Of a stretch of 64,000 bases of DNA, positions 13,301-24,899 are shown in pieces. The notes below the pieces were generated by a model. It did no database searches, was not told the origin of the DNA, and saw only the letters and a program-made list of their open reading frames with translations. The stretch is taken from positions 3,026,500 through 3,090,499 of the forward strand of contig VXAI01000068.1 in the NCBI GenBank assembly GCA_013399305.1. Direction: 5' to 3'. Position 1 is the stretch's first letter, and each line of letters opens with the position of its first letter. This stretch comes from Rostratula benghalensis. Lineage: Eukaryota > Chordata > Aves > Charadriiformes > Rostratulidae. The translations under genes and the position numbers were made by a program.

Positions 13301-15140
13301 AAAAAACCCCTCTGATATGTAGAGAGTTGATTAAAATCTGGAGTAGAAAGGAAAATTACATCTTTGGGCTCCTAAAAGAAACTATATTGGTGGGGTGGGG
13401 TTTAAGCATTCTCATTCAGTTTTCTTTAAGAATATAAAAAATCCTGCTTCCAAATGTGAAAATATCACCCCTGTATTTCTGCTTGGTGAGAGATTGGAGG
13501 ACGTATCACTGTGGTGTGTGGGGTCTGGAAAGATCATCTCTTCCCAACTGTCCTCCTGAAAGGCTAAAAATGAGAAAAATATTTGCTGTAGAGTTCACTG
13601 CTTTGTTTAAATGACATCTTTAAAACCTGTAAGAAGGGACATTGCCTTTCTTTCCCCTGCAAGTCTTCTAGCAGAGTTCTTTTGAACTCCCCTGCAGACA
13701 GCACAAGCCAATTTTCATAGCTGGAAGAATTATTTCTACATAGATTTTTCATACTGATGATTTGCTCTTGATGCTGCCACATAACATTGCTCCTTCTCTA
13801 TCTGCTGCTTCTGCCATTTTGCCCTTAGGTCAGCTGATGTACCCTGGATAGTCACAGGCTGACCTGCAGTGAATCTAGTCCAGTACTCAAAAAAGAGGAC
13901 TCCTAATGTGGAAAATCATTACCCACTACCAATTACCATTCGCAGTGCAGTCGGTCTCAAAGTGCAATTCCGTTTTCCGTCAGTATGCCAGGTGACTGAC
14001 ACCCAGACATTACAGGGCAGAAACTCAGACATCACTGGAGAGTGAGAGGATAAGTGTCTTTGTAATTACCAAAATAAATAGTCTTGTTCAAAAAAGCCAA
14101 AGGTGGAAGATGAGGAGAGGTAAGAACACAGCTAATACTTGGGAACTGTAGTCTGAGAATAGTTCAGTCCTACAGAAAAATGACCCCGATTACTGAAAAT
14201 GTCTGTGAGATTATATGTAGTATGAGTGTGATCCGGCATTTACTCAGTTTGAGAGGAAATTTTTTCTACAGTGTAATGTGAGATAGAAGATGTCTCTTTA
14301 TGAACGACATTTTGTGTAAGATTTCAAAAATCTCTCTCAAACTATACTTCTTTTCCCTTTTTGATTCAGTTCTGTGTAGGTATCCCAATTTAAAAAAACA
14401 AAACAAAACAAAAAAATCCTCCAAGCGCCTCTAATCTAGGATAAAATTGTAGCTCTTTTTTTGTTAAGTTTTTTCATAAAGCCCCTTCTTTATTGAAACA
14501 ATCAGCCGTACTTTCATCAAGGTAAGGACAACTACTTCCATTCAGGAGGAAAAAGCTCTGTATCCTTAAATGTTGTCTGGTGAAACACAGTCTAATGAAG
14601 ATCGAAAGAGTGACTTTGAACTGCACAGTTCCAGCACCATTTGGTGGGTTATCACTGGCGATATAATCCTTAACATAATTCTGTCAAGGAATAGTATTGA
14701 ACTTGAAATAGTTAAGTCGTGTTGAATAACTTTTTCAGCAGTCTTATCTTTCAGCATGATTTTTTTTCCCCCTGTGATTTTTTCCCATCACTAGAAAAAC
14801 AAAACAATTTTGTTATTTAACTCCCTCTACTAGTAAAGCTAAAAGGATCTCTGAAAAGTAAAATGCATCCTATGCATATATTGTTCATTTTCAGTCTAGC
14901 AGGCTCTAAAAACTGAGTATCAACTTCCTTTCTCACCACGGATGTTTCTTCCTTAATGCCTTGTGATGAGCCCCTGGCTGCAGTAAGCATTGCTTTTAGT
15001 GGGTAAATTCCCTCCGCGAGAAGCCAAATTGGTGATTCTGTCAATGTGAATAGAGTGAGGCCCTGCTTTACCTTCTGGAGAAAATACCAGTGTTTAATTG
15101 CTTTTCTTTTTAATAACTCCCCTTGATACACTAGACTGAG

Positions 15141-15186
15141 CAAGTTGCATTGTGACCATTTTACAAGTTGCATTGTGACCATTTTC
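15141..15186. repeat. 23-bp tandem duplication
   Basis: Two adjacent copies of a 23-base unit beginning CAAGTTGCATTGTGACCATT lie at 15141-15163 and 15164-15186. They differ only at the last base (A versus C). This is a recent local duplication in the intron. Confidence 0.9.
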
Positions 15187-18100
15187 CAAGGTATTGCCAC
15201 TTAAAATTACAGCTTTTTATTCCATTTTATATAAACTTTGTCCACACATACTTGATGCATCCAGTAGCCGTTCTGAGGAACTATGAGAAAACAACCATAT
15301 TTGTGGCATTCAGTTCATAACTGAACAGAGGTAAAAAGATGGATTTACCTGACCTGGAAACTGGGACCTGAAAATCCTCATTTATTAAATTCTGCAGAAA
15401 TTCAAAGGGGGCTGGAATACACCTAATCAGGTCAAACAGTCTTACCGTATCGACAAAGTATCCATACACTTTGTAAATGATGAGATGATATTCTTGACAT
15501 TAGAATGCTGAATGTACTTAGTCAGCTCATCATTTTATGAGAGTTACACTTTTGAAAGCATAAAGCTCAATTTACTAAGCTATCTTTTACCTCCTAAACC
15601 ACACAAGAATTCAAGCTGCAGACAACTCCTCAGTCACCTGTTCATTAAGCGATCTCTTTTGTCCAGATTTGCAGTTATGAATCACACACAGTTCATGCTA
15701 ATGAGCTTTATTTCCTCTAAGGTAATTTACTTACAATTCAGTATCATCAGAAATGCTGTCCTTGTGATACTAAAATATATTTGTAGCTCATTACACTCTT
15801 AAATACAGTAGGAAAGCTTTGGTTCTCTTGTCATGTTGTATTACCCATAATGCCATAAGTGGATGCTATGTAGCTATGTATATGTGGCTTTCCTATAAGC
15901 TGCCCAACAGACTAATGAACTTAAAAATACTCTGTATCAGTGCACTTTTTCCCAAGAAAAGAAACTGGCACTTACTGTTTATCTTCAAAATCTGATGCTG
16001 TGTCTGTGGGAATGTCATTGTCTGGTGCAGCAAAATAAGCATGGAATTTCTGCTCAAGTAGGAAAAAGAAAAACGATTCATTATTTCAAAAATTATTTTA
16101 CTGTCGGTCCAAGAAAATAGATGAAAGCTTCTGTCAGTGTACAAGGGAGAGCAAGGCTTAACTTATTATTTAAGGTTGTGCTGTAAAGAGAAAGAAGTTC
16201 AAACATCACATTTTTAACTCGGCTGTAATACAGCAGAGGTCACGCAGTTACAGCTTTCACCTTTGTAGTTCCCTGGATGTGACTGCACAACCATTCTCAC
16301 TGCAGAGTGTTACCTGTCCATCTGACGTTAAATGAAATCTGGAGGCTGTGTGCTTTCCACAGAGTCTGCCACTGCCCTCTGTCCTGGCTGGCTGATAGAG
16401 AGCTGCTGCCTGGTAGCTCAAAACCAACCTTTTTTAAGTTACACCTTCCTACTGCAAACTGGTCGGGTGACACCACTAAGTTCAGTGGGAAGTTACTTCT
16501 GATTACACCAGTGCATCTCTGACCAGAATCCTGCTCCGTGTCTCAATACAACGGGCTTACAAGAGGCTGTGAACACATTAAGTGGCCTTCTAAACAGGAT
16601 ATCTACGAGCGATCTCTGTACCGCTGCAACTGCACATCCCGCTTAGACCCATCGTGTCATAAATACAAAGCAATTGTGGGACCAGAGGCCATCTGAATTG
16701 GTAAAACTCAGAATTAAAAATAAGAAACAGTGGCATTGTGGGATCAAGTTTACCTTGAACACATGCAGACAAAGTAACTAACAATTTTTTTTAAAGGTGA
16801 AAATCTAGAAAATTGTTTGCCTTAACAAAAATTTTTTAAAATAATAACTAAAAACTAAAAAGGGAACATACTTTGTGTCTCCTATTAGAGATCAGATCTG
16901 AAATGAAAGACCTTGAGTTATACAATTAAGTATTGATTTTGTTGATCTATATTTAATTCTCATAGCAATTTAGTTGTTTTTACCCAATAGTGTTTTGCAG
17001 TTATACTTCACTTGAAGCAAAGCCCGTCTTGCTTTTGTGTTAATCTAAGAACTAAATTGCCCAGTGCATGAGAGACATAAATAAAGTTCCTTTTATTCTT
17101 GTGTGTAACTGGTTCTGAGCCCTTTGAAGTGCTGGTTAACTAAACTTGGACAGCTGGAAAATACATTCATCCTGCTGAATGGTTCATTGCTAATATTGGG
17201 CTCTGGAATGCCTTATAAGCCCAGCCTGACCTCCAGGCAATCAGAGCTCCTGCATGTTGCCATGCAGAGGAACTGGACTGGCTGTTGCATTCCATGCAGA
17301 GTCCCAGCTGTAGGTCCTTTGCACCTGGGAACCAGCTCATCCTTCCCCGCTCCATCCCTTGGGACCCGCAGAGTCCTGGTGCCATTCACAGCAGCCACGG
17401 TTGTGACTGGTCCTTGATCATGCAGCACTGAAAATGCATTCTACCCACATGTAACCTCTCATTTTTATAGTTTAAAAATAATCTAATTTGATGTATTAAT
17501 GTAGAAATAACACCTATTTATAATGTATCAGTGTAACTGCGGGCTAGTTTTGTTTTCCTAATTTGCTGTGCTTGAAGTGACATGCCAGATTTTATTATAT
17601 CACTAATGGGTTTTAGTTATTCCCTTTAGGATGTTGCCAACAAAGAAACATTATTCTGATTCATGACTCATGAGTTTATTTCAAAGTGATGTGACTTGTG
17701 ATGAATGTCTGTATTGTGTCAGATAGAGTTTCTCCTCTTCTGACAACTCGTCACTGCTCTCAGGTGGTACAAAGCACCCCATACTGGCTGGCAACAAAAC
17801 TCCAGCGGTAGGAAGCTCTCACTCACACAGAGTAGAACAACAAATGCTTGTTGTACCCCAAGGCTGTAACAGTATAGATTTGCTATACAAAAATATAGTT
17901 AGTATATGTAAAACAAGCTGTACGTTGTTGTTTATCTTGGGCCAATGCATTTACAGGGCAATGTGAAAATCGCAGTCCATTTCTGCACTGAGCCTGTTTT
18001 ATTTTTTTGCTTAGACCAAAACCTGTGACTACATCTTTTTATCTTTTTCCTTAAGTGAATACTTGGGAAAACGTCTGAGTGACCACACTGAGTGCAGCAG

Positions 18101-21100
18101 ACGCCTTATTTATTCATAGAGCAGATGCAGAACAGTCAGCGGCAAAGTCAACACCTTCAGGCTGAAATGGCTTTAATTATTACTTCTGAGAAGAATCCTG
18201 TCTGAGAGCAAGCACGTATTCTTGGTCCCATCCTGGCTTTTCTAGCAACGCTGAACAAAATTACCACCTCATTATTTTTTTTTTTTTCCTGTGGTGATAA
18301 AATCACCTGTTCATTATGCAGAAAGTCACTACTAATATAGGAAAGATTTGATTGGAACCCACAACCTAGAGACGAGGTGCTCTTTGCACTCTTACCAAAT
18401 CTCACCCAGTTTTCATGGACACAGAACACATCTGATCTGGTGCCAAGTGTTCTGTCTGCAGGAAAGGCTACTGGTTCACATTAGTGAGACTCTGGGATGC
18501 GTTAAGGAACTAATTGCTTTAGAATGCACAGTACGAACATCTTCGGGCTAACCCTTGTTCTGTGTTACATCTGCGACTCTGCTGAGGTCAGAAACAAATC
18601 AGCATGAGCCAGACTGAAGACACTACTAAACCCCATACACAACTTATCAAACAAATTCTAATAATAGCTGCTTTGGTTTTGCTTTTGATTCATGTAGCAG
18701 CTGTTGGAACTGCCATGAAAAATAAGAAACTTTAATTAAGGATGAATCTAAATAAATTCTCTTTGGTAATTTTTCCAAATTGTATCTATAGTAACTACAG
18801 AAAAAAAAATTCTTAAAGAACTCAGGGCAACATTTGTTCTGGCACACGAAGTTTAAAGAAATTATCAGTGACTTTCCAACATAATCTTCTTATTGTGAGA
18901 GAAAATGATCTGTTGATCATGCAGAGTCTTATATTAAAGTTTTCTTTATTTTTGCTCATGGGGCTCAAGATGAGGGGGTTTTTTTCTTCCGTGTCAAGAG
19001 CTAGAATACACTATTTTAATTTTCTGACTACAAAAATATTTGTATTTCATACACGATTTAATAGAAAAATGACCAGATTTAAGTGCAGCTGTACTAATAA
19101 AATTGTGAGATAACATCAGATTGTACATATTGTACCTCTGATATCTGCATACAGGTCTAGCATATTCATATCCCCTACCAAAAGTTCCATGCAGATGACA
19201 GCACATTCTTACCTGACTGTAAAATTAGCAATACCTGGCCCTGGCTTCTAGAGTAATGCTATGCCTGAAACAGTGTTCTGTAGCCAAGCAGATTACACCT
19301 ACATCAAATGGAAAAAATGCAAGGTATTGCTGTCCACATCACATGAGCATCATCTTTGTATACTCTTGCAGTAATGTGTTAAGGAAAGGAAAGGATTATT
19401 TTTTAACAAAAAAAAAAACCAAAAACCCACTATGTTAGTAATAAATTTCACTACAACTTGCAGAATTACATTTTTCTTGAATTTGTGATGTACCATAGAT
19501 GTACTATTCACTGCTCTGGGTATCTTTTGCCAGTGGGTTTCACTGATAGGCTTCGCTTTGCTTCACTTTCTTTTGATTCAACGATTTTACTTAAAATGTG
19601 TAGAGAATACTTTTGTTCCCTGCGGTTTCTCAAATATATTTTATAGCCTTATATTAAATGACAAAGTCAGGTGTGATTAAAGTAGGATTGTAGTCTAGGC
19701 TACCCTAGTAAGTTATAAGAAATTATTGAGAGTGTATATATACAGAATATACCACTGAATTCACTCCAGCCTGTCCTGTGGTTCAAACCTGCCCTTCAGT
19801 GAGCCAGAGATCCTGCTCTCATTTTGATATGTCACCTGGACTGCCTGGTACGACAAGTACTGCAGGTGACTCTGCTCCTCCTACCCAGGGGTTGAAATTG
19901 GCCCCGTTTGAATCAATAAAATTTTTACCATAGGCCTTCCTAAGACCAGAACTGAGTTCTTGCAGCTCCGAGTCTGTGCTAAGTGGCCACACCAAATTTA
20001 TCTAAAGAAAAGATGTGGAGTGGGGAAAATATACACACAGAAAAATCATTTAGGCTGTCACATAATAAAGTATTTTAGGTTTAGTACTCTGAAGAAGAAA
20101 AAGTACTAATATATATGTTATTGATACCATATCTGAGAATTTTCTCATCTGGCCTACAGAGAAGGGAAACAACTGTTTGAGTAGGATTGTATAATATTTC
20201 AAATGAGAGCAAAGGGAAGAATATTTTAAGCTGAAATAGTGGAAAAATTCTATCGAAGGGTCCTAAATGTGTGTTTGTTCCAGTTACTAAGGGTTACATT
20301 GCTCTATTTTGGAACACATTGTAATTACAGATATTGAAGAGCTTGGTTTTAACTGTCATCTAAAATCAGAATCTACTATAACATCCCCTGAAACCTTTTA
20401 GACTGAAGATTAATTAATGAAGTGAACAGAAAATTTTCATCTCCCAAGACTTCAGCATTTCCCATTGCTTTGCTTAAGTTCATTTGAAACATTTGATAGA
20501 AATGTTAACCTAATTCAGGCACTGTCAGCTTATGAAATATGACAAGATCATAACAGAAACAGTCATTGGACTGGCATTTCGATTTTTATCAAACTAGCCA
20601 TAAAAAACAAGCAATCAAACTGTGTAACAGTTTGTCTTCCTCGTGCTCAGGATTTCCAGGGATCAGCAGCACAGCGTGCACAACACTTGACTTACTTGAA
20701 ACTTGAATTCTTCAAAAAACTCTCATGACCCTTTACAACTGCCTGTGCAATGACCCACATCGTGCATGCATCTGCCCATGCTTTATCTTCTGTGTGCTTA
20801 AAATACCATTTCATTTTCTATCTCAACCTAATTATTAATGCCTTGGGTTGACAGTAATTTCATGATTGAGCCTTCGCTCTCTGATGGCAATACCAAAACT
20901 GAGGAACAGCTTGCACTCTGACAGCCTGTCTCAACTTTCTTGCATCTTCCCTCTCCCAGAGGTTGTTGGATGCTGAATGTTATCTCACATTCATACAATA
21001 ATATTATCTGTAAGAAGAGTTAGGGGTGCAGATTTTGAAGCCCCCTGTGTATGAACAGTGGATCATTTTCATTGAACTTCTCCTTGTGCAGTTCCCCTAA

Positions 21101-21885
21101 ACTCCCCTTGGTCAGAGCCCTGGCTGAAAATGCCAGTGGCTGACAAAGGGATAAAATTACTCCTCTGAAATCCTACTGTGCGTTTTTAATATAATGTGCT
21201 AATACGTCGGCCAGCGTTCTCGCAGAATTACAACACTTCTCTCCGAGTAGGCCTGGCCAATATCTCATTGATCCTGGTCTGTGGGGATTGGCCCAGTGCA
21301 GTATAATTTCCTGTCTTGTTGCTTTCTTGTCTATTAGAGAGGGTTTGGGTCGGTGGAAATCAATAGGCTTACACATGCAAAGCGTGAGGTTATTCTCGAG
21401 CAAGTTTCATTCGTGCCTGTAATCTATGGAAAATGTTATTTTCTCCTCTGAACCTGTCTGTGCACCGTTTTTTTAGCAGACTCCAAAGTCCACTTAAACA
21501 AATGCCCGTTTAAACATATTCCCCCCCTCCCCCACAAAAAAAAAAAAAAAAAAGTATTCTTAAAGGTGAAGGTATGAATTACAGTGAAAGGTGCTGGAGA
21601 TGCTTAACACATGCATACCCAGGATCTGCTACTGAAGACATTAATAGAACTCAACTGATTTGTAAATGGAATGGAGTCCTATTTGTCTCAGCAGAATCAT
21701 TAAAGTTATGATTTATCCTAAAACGGAAATTAATGTTCTCTTTAATTGTAACAGAGATTTAAGCATTGAACAATCTATTTCCGTTAACCCTGTGAACTTT
21801 GGAAAGATGGAAATTAATGGTGTGCAGTAGGACAACTTTCTTTTTCTAAGAAATATGTTTCTAATATTTCCCTTGCTTATTACAG

Positions 21886-22167
21886 AAATTGAAGGAAAGT
21901 GAAGAAACAAAAGAGGATTCCCAGAATAGATTATCTAAAATTTCCCTGGAGTCTCTCAATAAATTTAACAGCAATAACGTGCTTTTATTAGAAAAAGAGA
22001 AGAACTGTCTGAACAAGGTTGAAGGACAGAAGGAAGAAAATGGAAAGAAGGAAGAAGCTTCCTTAAATAGCTCGGGTAGGCAGGACATGGACAATTTAGA
22101 ATCCTTGAGCGACTCTCTCTACGACAGCTTCTCCTCTTGCGCCAGCCAAGGCTCCAACGATGTGTAG
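21886..22167 (+). CDS. NCKAP5: NCKAP5 terminal coding exon (Nck-associated protein 5, C-terminus)
   Basis: This exon encodes the last 93 residues of NCKAP5, a large, mostly disordered protein first described as a binder of Nck adaptor SH3 domains and related to the microtubule-associated NCKAP5L/CEP169. The exon opens after a clear acceptor (TTGCTTATTACAG) with KLKESEETKEDSQNRL. It passes through a Lys/Glu-rich, likely coiled or disordered stretch (LEKEKNCLNKVEGQKEE). It ends with the acidic and serine-rich tail DNLESLSDSLYDSFSSCASQ, followed by GSNDV and TAG at 22165-22167. This tail matches the NCKAP5 C-terminus as I recall it, and the gene order NCKAP5-LYPD1-GPR39 supports the call. The frame is continuous from the acceptor to the stop. 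The reading phase at the left edge is inferred, because the preceding exon was not found in the window. No frameshift or truncation is visible. Confidence 0.85.
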   Translation, partial: KLKESEETKEDSQNRLSKISLESLNKFNSNNVLLLEKEKNCLNKVEGQKEENGKKEEASLNSSGRQDMDNLESLSDSLYDSFSSCASQGSNDV

Positions 22168-22479
22168 AGACGCTTCCCAGCGGGCCCCGACTGCGGCACC
22201 TCACGGAGCCAAAGGAGCGAGGGGGGAGCAGAGACTGGGATCAAAAAGTTCTCCCCCCAGATGGCCGTACTTACAGCAGGGGGATCTGGCTTGTCCCCCC
22301 CAAACCCTACCACCCCAGCAATAAGAAAGGCGAGACGGCAGACATTGCGCTGCCTCCGAGGGGGACATGGAACGTGAGGAACGGTTACGCAGAAAAGAGT
22401 CTTAATTTTGCACTTTTGTGAATATTTTGTACAGCTGTAAATATCTCGGGAAAATATATTTGTAGGGATAAATGACAGC

Positions 22480-22485
22480 AATAAA
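22480..22485 (+). terminator. NCKAP5: Proximal polyadenylation signal AATAAA of NCKAP5
   Basis: This is the first canonical AATAAA after the NCKAP5 stop codon, 313 bases downstream. It sits in an AU-rich stretch just after a Pumilio-like site. Its use is not proven. Confidence 0.55.
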
Positions 22486-23564
22486 TATTAAATTGGTGCT
22501 ATGCTCCTGTAATGGCAGATGACTAACTTAAACAAACCGATGTTAATATTAACAAAAAAAGTTAGTAGATTTTTTTAAAAAAAGATTTATAATTGTTCTA
22601 GTCTTAAAACTGTATGTAGAAACACTGCATTACCATAAACCTGAGCCTGCCAAATCGTCTGTAACAAACTTTCTCCAACTCCCTGTTACACAACGTATTT
22701 TTATGTTTTTATTCTTAGGGCAATTCTGTACAGGTGTTCTAGGGAAATGCTCGTTTCAGTTAGCGCAGCTTCACAACGGGCATCTTATTTCGAAAGGGTT
22801 TTGACTTTCGACATGGCGAGAAAATGAACAGAGTAAAAGGCCCCGATACTGCTGGTATTGACTTCATCAATCATGTGCGTAACCGTTTGAAAGATCGGGG
22901 TCAAACTAATTCACTGCTGACACAAACGGGAGCCTCAGAGGAAGGAGAACTCCACAAACCGCCCTCCGCGTCTGACTGCGCCCCAGCTCCTCTGCTCCCA
23001 CCCCCGCTGGGCTCATTTCCCACCACTCCCTGAATGTACCCTTTTTTTACTGTGTTACCTTTTGTAGTCCCCGTTTCCGTCTTCGTTACATTGTAAATGC
23101 TAAGATAATTTTTAAAAAGAAAAAAGAAAAAAAAAAACCTCAAAACTCAACTCCCGTTAGTGACACACTTAAAGAAGTCCCTTCCACCCCAGACAGTTCT
23201 ATGCTTCTATGTCGGTGCTAACCAGTTCAAACATATCTAAGAGCCGGGGGGATTGGCGTGTGTTGGGGTGGTTGTTTTTTTTTCTACAAAGGTTGTTTAT
23301 ACATAAGGGAAAGTCTATTTCAAAGGTTCTGTGTATTTTTTCTAGATGTGAAGTATTTATAACTGCTTTTTGTACAGCAATCTGTAAACTAGATATATTT
23401 GGGATATTTCTAGACTCTACAGTTTCTTTAGCACATGCCTGTTAATCTTTGAAATATTGTATGATCAGTGTTAATATTTTGTGCAATTTGTTATATTTTA
23501 TGTCATTGCCGCCGTAAAATTGCGACCTCTTTTTCGACTTTTTTTCATTGAAACATCTTTCGTA

Positions 23565-23570
23565 AATAAA
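23565..23570 (+). terminator. NCKAP5: Distal polyadenylation signal AATAAA of NCKAP5
   Basis: This AATAAA lies in the last AT-rich stretch before the CpG island. It is the most likely distal end of the NCKAP5 transcript, about 1.3 kb upstream of the LYPD1 start codon. Confidence 0.55.
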
Positions 23571-23879
23571 ACTTCTCTCGCATACCTGTGCCTAAAGGGT
23601 GCTTTTTGGAAGGGGCCGGTGAGACACTTCAGCGTGAGGGTGGGCGCAGCTCCCCTGCACGGCCCCCCCGAGCAGTTTGGCCGGCGAGGCCTGTTTGTGC
23701 AGCCCCGGTGCGGTTAATCCGGGGAGGGAGGACGGGTTACCTCCTCAGGCTGGGTTAAAACAGGGAGAAAAAGACGGTTCCGCCACCCACGACCTGTCAG
23801 CAGCTCCCCAGTCTGCCCTTCTCACCCCCAGGGGCGGCCGCTGCCCGCTGCTCCCCCCCCCCCTCCACGACGGCCGCCT

Positions 23880-24020
23880 CCTCAGCCCGCCCCGCCAACG
23901 GCTCCGCGCCGCTCGCGCCGCCTCAGCCCGCCCCGCCGCGCTAACGGCCGCCGCTCGCGCCTCCTCAGCCCTCCCCGCCAACGGCTCGGCGCCGTTCGCA
24001 CCGCCTCAGCCCGCTCCGGG
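23880..24020. repeat. GC-rich 41-bp minisatellite, about 3.4 copies
   Basis: Units begin with CCTCAGCCC at 23880, 23921, 23963 and 24004, giving periods of 41, 42 and 41 bases and a partial fourth unit. Inside each unit the order is CCTCAGCCC, CCCCGCC, a form of AACGGC, then GCCG and CTCGC. Copies differ by several substitutions and one small indel, so the array is not brand new. It lies about 0.8 kb upstream of the LYPD1 start codon. Confidence 0.85.
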
Positions 24021-24847
24021 CCGGGGCTGCCCGGCCGGCTACCGCAACGCCCGGAACCGCCCCAGGCGAGTGGCCGCGGTGGAGGCGGAGGGAGCGCCGC
24101 ACGGACACGTACGCGGCCACTCGCGCCCGTCCCTCCCCGCCCCGGCTTTTGTCCAATTCCCCTTTTCAAGGGAGCCGAGGGCGCCCGTCAGTTAGGGCGA
24201 GGGGCAGGCGGGGGCCTCACCTTCCCTCAGCCCGAGCACACCCGGGGAGGGTGGGCTTTGCGGGGCGTTTGTGGGAGCCGGAGCCGGGCCTGGCTCGTTA
24301 CCCCCCCCCACAGCCACCTGTGAGCTTCGGGCGGGGAAGCGGAGGGGGCCGAGGGGAGCTGCCCTCCGGGGCGGGAGGAAGGGTGAGGGAGCCCGCCGCG
24401 AAGCGATACGGGCCGGGCTCCGGGGTGCGTGCGGGGTCAGAAGCGGGGCGTCTGCTCCCTCGCCGAACTTTCCCCATCTCCGAAGGGCGCCCGGCGAGGC
24501 GCGGTGCGGAGCGGCTGGCGGGGATCCCCGCCCCGCTCCGCCGGCATCACATGGTGCTGGGGGGGGGGGAGGAGGAGGAGGAGGAAAGGGGGAGCCGCCC
24601 CCCAGCTCTCGTTTCTCGTGCAGTTTCTTCTGGTCTCAGTGCTCAACTCCAGCGAGGCTGGAGCGCGGCGCGGGGCTGGGCAGGGCGGGAGCCGGGCGGG
24701 CTCCGCCGCCTGCTCCCGGGGCGCCTTTTGGCAGCGGAGGCGGCGGGGAAGCGGCACAAGTGCGCGGCGCCCCCGCTGCCTCCCTCCTTCTCCTTCTGAT
24801 GCCCCTTCGCGCCTGCACGCCAGCCCGGCGGCCGCGGCTCCGGGAGG

Positions 24848-24899
24848 ATGCGGCTCTTCCTCCTCGCCGCAACTTTCTGGGGATTGTGTCTGGCTCCAG
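24848..24899 (+). CDS. LYPD1: LYPD1 coding exon 1 (signal peptide)
   Basis: This exon encodes residues 1-17 (MRLFLLAATFWGLCLAP) plus the first base of codon 18. It is the hydrophobic core of the secretion signal of LYPD1 (lynx2), a GPI-anchored Ly6/uPAR protein that binds and tunes neuronal nicotinic acetylcholine receptors. The start is the ATG at 24848, with A at -3 in a GAGG context, and it aligns without gaps to the mammalian N-terminus as I recall it (shared AATF, GL and PG). The exon ends at a GTAAGG donor (24900-24905). A short first coding exon holding only the signal peptide, inside a CpG island, is typical of Ly6 family genes. Confidence 0.92.

Larger units (their letters stand above)
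9985..21885 (+). other. NCKAP5: NCKAP5 last intron, 3' portion
   Basis: This intron leads to the acceptor of the terminal exon. The acceptor is a CTTGCTTATTACAG tract ending at 21885. The stretch holds a 23-bp tandem duplication (15141-15186), a 19-bp A run (21536-21554) and a minus-strand exon-like open frame (10099-10362), each reported separately. I found no supported NCKAP5 exon on the plus strand. The penultimate exon is probably upstream of the window or too small to recognise by eye. Confidence 0.6.
22168..23590 (+). other. NCKAP5: NCKAP5 3' untranslated region
   Basis: This stretch is noncoding and follows the NCKAP5 stop. It has two canonical AATAAA signals, at 22480-22485 and 23565-23570, so short (about 0.35 kb) and long (about 1.4 kb) 3' UTR forms are both possible. 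A Pumilio-type UGUAAAUA site lies at 22436-22443. The AT-rich, gene-free character ends abruptly at about 23600, where the CpG island starts. The right edge is inferred from the last polyadenylation signal plus about 20 bases. Confidence 0.65.

Noticed and set aside
14817..15200. 127-codon minus-strand frame
   Set aside because: It includes the 23-bp duplicated segment, and no known domain or splice pattern supports it.
21536..21554. 19-base A run as a possible retrocopy tail
   Set aside because: No cDNA-like sequence precedes it and no flanking direct repeat is visible. It is simple sequence.
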